From an uncultured Sulfurovum sp. (GTDB lineage: Bacteria; Campylobacterota; Campylobacteria; Campylobacterales; Sulfurovaceae): DNA of 7,621 nucleotides. Below are positions 1 through 4,128 of the stretch, one piece after another. The notes below the pieces were generated by a model. That model did no database searches. It was not told the DNA's origin and saw only the letters and a list, made by a program, of their open reading frames with translations. The position numbers were made by a program, and so were the translations under genes. How positions within the stretch are numbered: the stretch's first letter is position 1; every line of letters begins with the position of its first letter. The stretch covers positions 1-7,621 of the forward strand of contig CACVAR010000104.1 of the NCBI GenBank assembly GCA_902727905.1, given 5' to 3'.

Positions 1-375
1 CAAGGTGCTGTTATTACTTCTGCTGCATTTGGTACAGTTGTTTCATGGTTCCCTACTATTCTTGGATTTGCAATTTTTATGTTTGCTTTTTCTACAATGA
101 TTTCTTGGTCATACTATGGAGAGAGAGCGTGGGTTTATTTATTTGGTCTGAAGACATCAATTGTTTATAAGCTTATTTTCTTAGCATTTATTATTATTGC
201 TACAGTTACTGATACCGGTACAATGGTTGATTTTTCTTCTATCTTATTTTTAGCATTGGCAGTACCTAATATTTTTGGACTCATTATAATGTCTGGAGAT
301 GTAAGAGTTATGTTAACGGAGTATTTAAATAAGTTAAAGTCTGGAGAGTTAGATAAAGAAGCAATACGAGATTAA
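1..375 (+). CDS. Sodium:alanine/glycine symporter (AGCS family), C-terminal part
   Basis: This is the 3' end of an AGCS-family symporter, an inner-membrane protein that imports alanine or glycine with sodium. The reading frame is open from base 1 and gives 124 residues before TAA at 373-375; the 5' end lies outside the window. An ATG at 79 is internal, because the residues before it (GAVITSAAFGTVVSWFPTIL) continue the same membrane protein. The diagnostic motif is ISWSYYGERAWVYLFG, around residues 35-50 of the fragment, which is highly conserved near the last membrane segments of this family. Hydrophobic stretches follow at about residues 56-69 and 77-98, then a short charged cytoplasmic tail ending in AIRD. 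It converges on efp with 46 bp between stop codons. The substrate (alanine or glycine) cannot be decided from this fragment. Confidence 0.9.
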   Translation, partial: QGAVITSAAFGTVVSWFPTILGFAIFMFAFSTMISWSYYGERAWVYLFGLKTSIVYKLIFLAFIIIATVTDTGTMVDFSSILFLALAVPNIFGLIIMSGDVRVMLTEYLNKLKSGELDKEAIRD

Positions 376-386
376 AACTCGTATTG
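362..386. terminator. Hairpin across the symporter stop codon, possible bidirectional terminator
   Basis: CAATACGAG (362-370) and CTCGTATTG (378-386) form a perfect 9-bp stem with a 7-nt loop that contains the symporter TAA stop. On the plus strand the stem is followed by A residues, not T. On the minus strand it is followed by a pyrimidine-rich run (CTTCTTTATCT), so it suits efp transcription better. The convergent position supports a transcription end or an mRNA 3' stabiliser; termination itself is inferred. Confidence 0.5.
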
Positions 387-412
387 AAAAAAGCCATTTG
401 AAAAAGATATTG

Positions 413-435
413 AAGCTTAAATTATTTAGCTTTTT
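413..435 (+). terminator. Weak candidate terminator for the symporter gene
   Basis: AAGCT (413-417) can pair with AGCTT (428-432) on the plus strand, and the right arm runs into a T-stretch ending at 435. This is the usual shape of an intrinsic terminator. The stem is only 5 bp and overlaps the 3' end of efp on the other strand, so it may be chance. Confidence 0.22.
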
Positions 436-988
436 CTAGGTATTTACCTTCAACTGTATCAACAACAATTTTTTGACCTTCAAGAATAAAGAATGGAACT
501 TGTACAACAGCTCCAGAGTCAAGTGTTGCTGGCTTTTTACCACCTTGTGAGTCACCTTTAAAGTTTGGTGGAGTTTCTACTACTTCGTAAGTGGCAGTCT
601 GGGCAATTTCAACAGAGATTGCTTTTCCATTATGAAACAAAATTTCTGCTTCCATACCATCTACCATATAATCAAAGGTGTCCTTACCCACTTGTTCATG
701 TGTTAAGCCAATTTGATCATAAGTTGTTGTGTCCATAAACTGTAACATCTCACCATCATCATAAAGATATTGCATGGTTGTTTGTTCTAAATTTGGTACC
801 TCAAATTTATCACCTGCATGTACAGTTTTTTCTATTACTTTACCTGTTGATAAATTTTTAATTTTACATCTTACAAAAGCTGCACCTTTACCTGGTTTGA
901 CATGTTGAAAATCTACTACTTTAAAAGGGTTACCATCCAACTCTAATCGTACGCCTTTTTTTAAGTCACCCATTGAAATTGTTGCCAT
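422..988 (-). CDS. efp: Translation elongation factor P
   Basis: EF-P binds between the P and E sites of the ribosome and rescues stalling at polyproline stretches. The 188-residue product has the usual length and three beta-barrel domains: an N-terminal KOW-like domain (about 1-63), a central OB domain (about 68-128) and a C-terminal OB domain (about 130-185). The domain I loop HVKPGKGAAF carries Lys34, the position that is beta-lysylated in E. coli by EpmA/EpmB. Whether this host modifies it cannot be seen here. The C-terminal signature is intact (GDSQGGKKPATLDSGAVVQV). I chose ATG at 988 over the in-frame TTG at 997. The protein then begins MATISMGDLKKG as in relatives, and an AGGAG sits 9 nt upstream, whereas the TTG directly abuts that AGGAG. 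The gene stands alone, convergent with the symporter gene and divergent from the protease gene. Confidence 0.97.
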   Translation of the reverse strand: MATISMGDLKKGVRLELDGNPFKVVDFQHVKPGKGAAFVRCKIKNLSTGKVIEKTVHAGDKFEVPNLEQTTMQYLYDDGEMLQFMDTTTYDQIGLTHEQVGKDTFDYMVDGMEAEILFHNGKAISVEIAQTATYEVVETPPNFKGDSQGGKKPATLDSGAVVQVPFFILEGQKIVVDTVEGKYLEKAK

Positions 989-997
989 ATTGTACAA

Positions 998-1002
998 CTC
1001 CT
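998..1002 (-). promoter_or_regulatory. Ribosome binding site of efp, fixes the start
   Basis: AGGAG on the minus strand lies 9 nt before ATG at 988. The longer reading frame would start at a TTG (995-997) touching this site, which leaves no spacer and rules that start out. Confidence 0.8.
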
Positions 1003-1014
1003 AATTTTTTCGCT

Positions 1015-1020
1015 ATTATA
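1015..1020 (-). promoter_or_regulatory. Likely -10 box of the efp promoter
   Basis: A perfect TATAAT lies on the minus strand 26 bp before the efp ATG, giving a leader of about 20 nt that just holds the AGGAG. No convincing -35 hexamer is visible. That is common for sigma-70 promoters in Campylobacterota, which often show AT-rich periodic DNA upstream instead. Confidence 0.55.
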
Positions 1021-1052
1021 ACCTTTGATTAATATTACGTTGTTTAATGGTT

Positions 1053-1058
1053 TACTAT
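1053..1058 (+). promoter_or_regulatory. Weak candidate -10 box for the protease gene
   Basis: TACTAT lies 40 bp before the protease start and would give a leader of about 34 nt. There is no clear -35 box. A TATAAA at 1080-1085 looks better as a hexamer but is so close that transcription would begin on top of the ribosome binding site (AGGAA, 1089-1093). Confidence 0.22.
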
Positions 1059-1098
1059 TTACCGTTAGACTTTTATTTATATAAATACAGGAAATTAA

Positions 1099-2547
1099 AT
1101 GAAAAAATTATTTAAGATATTAGCTTTACTCAGTTTCATACTTACTTTTGGGCATACATCAACTACAAACTCTCCAACCATTGATTCTTCAATTGTTAAA
1201 ATTTATACCGTATCAAAATCTACAAATTATTTGGAGCCTTGGAACTCTTCTGTTGGACGTTCAAGTGGTTCTGGAAGTATTATTTCTGGTAATCGTATCT
1301 TAACCAATGCTCATGTTGTGGCGAACGAAACATTTATAGAGGTTAAGAAGTATGGCGATACAAAACGTTATCAAGCTAAAGTATTAGAGGTCTCTCATGA
1401 CACAGACTTAGCGTTGTTAGAAGTAGAAGATAAGGACTTTTTTAAAGAAACAACCCCTTTGACCTTTGGTGTTCTTCCAAAAATGCAGGACAAGGTAACA
1501 GTATATGGGTATCCAATGGGGGGACATACTATTTCTGTGAGTACTGGAATTGTTTCAAGAATTGAGCATAATCGTTATGCTCATAGTGGTAAACGTTTTT
1601 TAGCCATTCAGATTGATGCTGCTATTAACCCTGGAAACTCTGGTGGTCCAACCATTTCAAATGGAAAAATAGTAGGTGTTGTAATGCAAGGTATTACTTT
1701 TTCTCAAAACATTGGTTATATGGTTCCTGTGGATATTATTCAACACTTTTTAAAAGATGTTGAAGATGGTAAACGTGATGGTTTCCCAAAACTTGGTATT
1801 ATGACAGATAAGATTGAAAACCCTTCGCTTAAAAAGTATTATAAACTTGAAGAAGATGCTGGAGGAATTATTGTTGTTGATATTGTTCATAACTCAATTC
1901 TGAAAGATGTTTTAAAGAAGGAAGATATTATTACAGCGATTGATGGTCACAAAATAGAAAGTGATGGAACTGTCGAATTTAGAGAAAATCAATATACACA
2001 TTTTAAATACTACATTGACTTACACCAATATGGTGATGAGGTAAGTTTAGAAGTATTACGAGAAGGAAAGAAAGTTTCTTTAAAAGCCACACTTCCTAAA
2101 ACATCTAGTAAAGAAAAGTCTACCTATGCACAACTAGAGTATGACAAGATGCCAACTTATTTTATGTTAGGTGGGTATGTATTTTCCCCAATTACTCAAA
2201 ACCTTTTAAACGCTTCGCCTAGTCCCGTTTTAGGTTTACGTTACTCTGCAACAAAGTTTCCTAAAAAAAATAAACAAGAACTAGTAGTACTTTTAAAAGT
2301 ATTGGCTTCTTCACATTCACGTGGTGACTATGGTATCTCTTTATGGCATATTGAGAAGGTAAATGGAAAAGAATTTAAAGATTTTAAAGAGTTTTATACA
2401 CTGGTTACAACTACAAAAGAGAAGTTTATCGTACTTGAAGATGAAGATGGTGCTAAAGTGGTAATTGATAAAGAGGAAGCATTAGCTGCTGAGAAAGGTC
2501 TTTTAAAGCGTTATAGTATAAAGGCTAATAAGTCGGATGATTTATAG
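1099..2547 (+). CDS. Secreted Deg/HtrA-like trypsin-fold serine protease (S1C) with plant-Deg9-like C-terminus
   Basis: This is a 482-residue exported protease, probably acting in the periplasm on damaged or specific proteins. A signal peptide covers about residues 1-20 (MKKLFK, then a hydrophobic run). There is no lipobox cysteine. The trypsin-like domain (about 28-220) has an intact triad: His72 in TNAHVVA, Asp103 in DTDLALLEV and Ser181 in NPGNSGGP. A PDZ domain follows (about 231-333, containing KEDIITAIDGHKIESDGTVEFR). A further PDZ-like domain spans about 345-475 (TYFMLGGYVFSPIT). The order protease, PDZ, atypical PDZ matches plant Deg2/Deg9-type proteins and their bacterial relatives more closely than DegP, which has two ordinary PDZ domains. 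AGGAA (1089-1093) lies 5 nt before the ATG. It is monocistronic, divergent from efp and convergent with rpsR. The natural substrate is unknown. Confidence 0.9.
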   Translation: MKKLFKILALLSFILTFGHTSTTNSPTIDSSIVKIYTVSKSTNYLEPWNSSVGRSSGSGSIISGNRILTNAHVVANETFIEVKKYGDTKRYQAKVLEVSHDTDLALLEVEDKDFFKETTPLTFGVLPKMQDKVTVYGYPMGGHTISVSTGIVSRIEHNRYAHSGKRFLAIQIDAAINPGNSGGPTISNGKIVGVVMQGITFSQNIGYMVPVDIIQHFLKDVEDGKRDGFPKLGIMTDKIENPSLKKYYKLEEDAGGIIVVDIVHNSILKDVLKKEDIITAIDGHKIESDGTVEFRENQYTHFKYYIDLHQYGDEVSLEVLREGKKVSLKATLPKTSSKEKSTYAQLEYDKMPTYFMLGGYVFSPITQNLLNASPSPVLGLRYSATKFPKKNKQELVVLLKVLASSHSRGDYGISLWHIEKVNGKEFKDFKEFYTLVTTTKEKFIVLEDEDGAKVVIDKEEALAAEKGLLKRYSIKANKSDDL

Positions 2548-2564
2548 AGAGTAGGGTATAAGTC

Positions 2565-2589
2565 GTAACTTGGATAACATCCAAGTTAC
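2565..2589. terminator. Perfect 11-bp hairpin between protease and rpsR gene ends
   Basis: GTAACTTGGAT (2565-2575) and ATCCAAGTTAC (2579-2589) form a perfect stem closed by the 3-nt loop AAC. On the plus strand a T-rich stretch (GGTTTTATTT) begins 5 nt after the stem. On the minus strand what follows is not T-rich. It sits in the 63-bp convergent spacer, so it is most likely the end signal for the protease transcript and perhaps also for rpsF-ssb-rpsR. Confidence 0.65.
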
Positions 2590-2610
2590 TGAAGGTTTTA
2601 TTTAAATTGC

Positions 2611-2874
2611 TTATCTAACAAATTCAAATGGGTTTTCTACAACATTTTTTCTGTCAACAATGTACGGAATAAGTGCTGTTTGTCTAGCTCTTTTAATGGC
2701 AATTGTTACCATTTCTTGGTGACGTTTACAGTTACCTGTAAGTCTTCTTGGCATAATTTTAAATCTCTCACTTAATGAGAATTTTAATAGACCTAAATCT
2801 TTATAGTCAATGAAATCTACTTTCATTTCACAGTATTTACAATATCTTTTTTTGAACTTTCTTCTTTCTGCCAT
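2611..2874 (-). CDS. rpsR: 30S ribosomal protein S18, zinc-binding type
   Basis: S18 is a small-subunit protein that pairs with S6 on the platform, near helices 22-23 of 16S rRNA. The 87-residue product has the usual length and the core signature FKIMPRRLTG at 38-47, with IKRARQTALIPYIVDR near 60-75. It keeps four possible zinc ligands: Cys12 and Cys15 (YCKYC), Cys49 and His52 (NCKRH). Its N-terminus is basic (AERRKFKKR). It is the last gene of rpsF-ssb-rpsR, 9 bp after the ssb stop. Its ribosome binding site overlaps that stop, so its translation is probably coupled to ssb. Confidence 0.97.
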   Translation of the reverse strand: MAERRKFKKRYCKYCEMKVDFIDYKDLGLLKFSLSERFKIMPRRLTGNCKRHQEMVTIAIKRARQTALIPYIVDRKNVVENPFEFVR

Positions 2875-2880
2875 AGTTAT

Positions 2881-2885
2881 CTCCT
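2881..2885 (-). promoter_or_regulatory. Ribosome binding site of rpsR overlapping the ssb stop codon
   Basis: AGGAG on the minus strand shares its first two bases with the TAG stop of ssb (2884-2886), and 6 nt separate it from the rpsR ATG. A ribosome ending ssb would stop on the rpsR initiation site. This arrangement favours translational coupling; coupling itself is inferred. Confidence 0.75.
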
Positions 2886-3441
2886 AAAATGGTATCTCGT
2901 CATCATCGATGTCGATTTCTGGTACTGATGGTGGTGCTTTTTGCTGCTGTGGTTGTCCGTAAGCTGGTTGTTGTGGAGCTTGTGGTTGAGAATAAGCATT
3001 GTGTCCTTGTTGAGGTTGCCCATAAGAATTAGCTTGATCTGCTTGACCAGCACCATAATTATTTTGGCTTGCTTGTTCACCATATCCATTATTGTTATTA
3101 GGGTTCATGCTATCAGCTTTTGAATCTAACATCTGTAGATTCTCTACCGTAATGGCATGTTTACTTCTCTTACTTCCATCTTGCGCAGTCCACTGCTGAA
3201 ACTGCAGTCTTCCATCTACTAAAACTTTGCTTCCCTTACGAAGGTATTGGTTTGCTATTTCAGCTGTACGCCCAAAAAATGTTAAATCAATGAACATTAC
3301 TTCATCTTTTTGTTCTCCAGTCTGACTTTTCCACTTTCGGCTTGTTGCGATTCCAACATTACCAATTGCAGAACCAGACTGTGAATATCTAATCTCAACA
3401 TCTCTTGTAAGGTTTCCTACCAATACTACTTTGTTATACAT
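2884..3441 (-). CDS. ssb: Single-stranded DNA-binding protein
   Basis: SSB coats single-stranded DNA during replication, recombination and repair, and recruits partner enzymes through its C-terminal tip. The 185-residue product has an OB fold at about 1-106, starting MYNKVVLVGNLTRD. Aromatic residues Trp37 and Trp84 fall where E. coli has Trp40 and Trp88, while Phe50 stands where E. coli has Trp54. Residues of about 112-172 form a disordered linker rich in Gln, Asn, Gly, Pro and Tyr. The acidic tip ends DDDEIPF, the canonical protein-interaction peptide. AGGAG at 3448-3452 lies 6 nt before the ATG. The gene is sandwiched between rpsF and rpsR, the standard bacterial arrangement, so it shares their transcript. 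Confidence 0.97.
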   Translation of the reverse strand: MYNKVVLVGNLTRDVEIRYSQSGSAIGNVGIATSRKWKSQTGEQKDEVMFIDLTFFGRTAEIANQYLRKGSKVLVDGRLQFQQWTAQDGSKRSKHAITVENLQMLDSKADSMNPNNNNGYGEQASQNNYGAGQADQANSYGQPQQGHNAYSQPQAPQQPAYGQPQQQKAPPSVPEIDIDDDEIPF

Positions 3442-3470
3442 GGGTTGCTCCTAATATGTTAACGTTTTCT

Positions 3471-3875
3471 TTACGCTTCAGTTGTTACGGCAGGAGTTTC
3501 TTCTGCTACTGGAGCTTCTTCAACTACTGGCTCTTCTTTTACAACATTTGCAGCTGTAACAAGTTTCTCAAATTGAGCTACTTCTTTTTGCTTTGTGTAT
3601 TTAACTGTAAGGTATTTAATTACCTCTTCGTTGAACTTTAAGTTTCTTTCGAGTTCGTTAACAATAGTACCTTCTGCTTTAAAGTAAACGATTGTGTATA
3701 CACCACGCTCATTTTTTTCAACAGGGTAAGCAAGTCTTCTCATTCCCATTTTGTTTGTAGCAAGAATTTCAGCTCCATTTTTAACAAGAATTTCTTCAAT
3801 TTTTGCAATGTTAGCTGCTGTTTCTTCATCTGTAAGTGTAGGTTTAAGTACGTACAGTGTTTCGTAGTTGTTCAT
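3471..3875 (-). CDS. rpsF: 30S ribosomal protein S6
   Basis: S6 is a small-subunit protein that forms a heterodimer with S18. The 134-residue product begins MNNYETLYVLKPTLTDEE and has the ferredoxin-like S6 fold over about 1-97, including the family stretch GMRRLAYPVEKNERGVYTIV. The last 25 or so residues form a low-complexity tail of Glu, Val, Ala and Pro with imperfect EEPV / EEAPV / EETPAV repeats. Such acidic tails are common in S6. In E. coli the tail is extended with glutamates by RimK, but no sign of that enzyme lies in this window. AAGGAA lies just upstream of the ATG. It is the first gene of rpsF-ssb-rpsR, 29 bp before ssb. The expected upstream partner holA is separated from it by the sensor kinase gene. 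Confidence 0.96.
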   Translation of the reverse strand: MNNYETLYVLKPTLTDEETAANIAKIEEILVKNGAEILATNKMGMRRLAYPVEKNERGVYTIVYFKAEGTIVNELERNLKFNEEVIKYLTVKYTKQKEVAQFEKLVTAANVVKEEPVVEEAPVAEETPAVTTEA

Positions 3876-3891
3876 TCTATTCCTTTTGGTT

Positions 3892-3904
3892 TAATAGCCC
3901 ATAA
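3892..3904. repeat. Direct repeat copy 1 (TAATAGCCCATAA)
   Basis: This 13-nt sequence recurs exactly at 4028-4040, 136 bp away. On the minus strand it reads TTATGGGCTATTA and ends a few bases before the rpsF ribosome binding site. Similarity extends to about 20 nt with two mismatches if the minus-strand upstream bases are included. Its function is unknown; a protein-binding site or a relic of duplication are both possible. Confidence 0.5.
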
Positions 3905-3964
3905 TTTTTAAGTTATTATTTAAAACTTATCCAAATATATGAGCAAGAATTTTGGAAGCCGTAT

Positions 3965-3973
3965 ATTATCATA
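3965..3973 (-). promoter_or_regulatory. Candidate -10 region of the rpsF-ssb-rpsR promoter
   Basis: On the minus strand TATGATAAT offers two overlapping -10-like hexamers, TATGAT (3968-3973) and GATAAT (3965-3970). Transcription from here would give a leader of about 80-85 nt before rpsF. A weak -35-like TTTAGT lies at 3990-3995, 16 nt before the first hexamer. A promoter is needed in this spacer because the upstream gene is on the other strand. A minus-strand TATAAT at 4087-4092 is an alternative with a leader of about 200 nt. Confidence 0.4.
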
Positions 3974-4027
3974 AATTCTATTTATTTTTACTAAATACAG
4001 TGTGGCTTTCTAGCGTTACTTCATTAA

Positions 4028-4040
4028 TAATAGCCCATAA
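4028..4040. repeat. Direct repeat copy 2 (TAATAGCCCATAA)
   Basis: This is an exact 13-nt match to 3892-3904 in the same orientation. It lies upstream of the candidate rpsF -10 region, whereas copy 1 lies within the rpsF leader, so the two copies bracket the probable promoter. It is the more GC-rich island in an otherwise AT-dominated stretch. Confidence 0.5.
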
Positions 4041-4056
4041 GTTTCAAAATTTATCT

Positions 4057-4070
4057 TTAATTATAAAAAT
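4057..4070. repeat. 18-bp-spaced AT-rich direct repeat, copy 1
   Basis: TTAATTATAAAAAT occurs here and again exactly 18 bp downstream at 4075-4088, just before the kinase -10 box. It could be an AT-rich promoter element or a pair of regulator half-sites. The low complexity makes chance a real alternative. Confidence 0.4.
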
Positions 4071-4074
4071 AATC

Positions 4075-4088
4075 TTAATTATAAAAAT
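4075..4088. repeat. 18-bp-spaced AT-rich direct repeat, copy 2
   Basis: This is an exact copy of 4057-4070. Its 3' end overlaps the left arm of the palindrome at 4086-4102, so the repeat pair and the palindrome form one contiguous block upstream of the kinase transcription start. Confidence 0.4.
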
Positions 4089-4102
4089 TATACTGTATAA
4101 TT
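4086..4102. promoter_or_regulatory. 17-nt palindrome, possible operator
   Basis: AATTATAC T GTATAATT is a perfect inverted repeat with 8-bp arms around a single central base. Each arm contains a TATAAT, one per strand, so the element offers -10 boxes in both directions. A dimeric repressor bound here would block the kinase promoter. Alternatively, the symmetry only reflects two overlapping divergent -10 boxes. Confidence 0.4.
4096..4101 (+). promoter_or_regulatory. Likely -10 box of the sensor kinase promoter
   Basis: A perfect TATAAT lies 27 bp before the kinase start codon and gives a leader of about 20 nt containing the AAGGAG. It is preceded by AT-rich DNA with no recognisable -35 hexamer. 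Confidence 0.55.
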
Positions 4103-4115
4103 AATTTACAACATG

Positions 4116-4121
4116 AAGGAG
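4116..4121 (+). promoter_or_regulatory. Ribosome binding site supporting a TTG start for the kinase
   Basis: AAGGAG lies 7 nt before TTG at 4129-4131, an ideal spacing. No ATG in the same frame is available close by upstream. The next in-frame ATG (residue 12) would remove residues just before the first membrane segment and has no comparable site. Confidence 0.75.
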
Positions 4122-4128
4122 ATTAGTT

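Noticed and set aside
989..997. TTG-initiated extension of efp by three residues
   Set aside because: The TTG touches the AGGAG with no spacer, and the ATG at 988 matches the conserved EF-P N-terminus.
2930..3110. Possible tandem repeat in DNA encoding the SSB linker
   Set aside because: The repetition is irregular and explained by Gln/Pro/Tyr/Gly-rich coding sequence typical of SSB linkers.
2877..3123. Open frames antisense to, or out of frame with, the ssb linker region (2877-3089 minus, 2941-3123 plus)
   Set aside because: They lie inside the repetitive Gln/Asn/Gly linker of ssb, have no family resemblance and no ribosome binding site; low-complexity codons create them.
3456..3641. Plus-strand open frame over the rpsF 3' end
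   Set aside because: It is antisense to the acidic S6 tail; its Phe/Cys/Tyr-rich product is a by-product of Glu- and Ala-rich codons on the other strand.
3939..3974. Eleven-codon plus-strand frame in the rpsF/kinase spacer
   Set aside because: No ribosome binding site, no promoter placed for it, and the length is expected by chance.
3876..3975. S6:S18-binding regulatory RNA motif in the rpsF leader
   Set aside because: The known motif carries a conserved CCG next to defined stems. I found no CCG on the minus strand of this leader and only weak stems such as 3909-3929, so the motif cannot be supported.
3955..4010. Possible long-range stem between GAAGCC (3955-3960) and GGCTTTC (4004-4010)
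   Set aside because: Only about five continuous base pairs around a loop of more than 40 nt; too weak to call.
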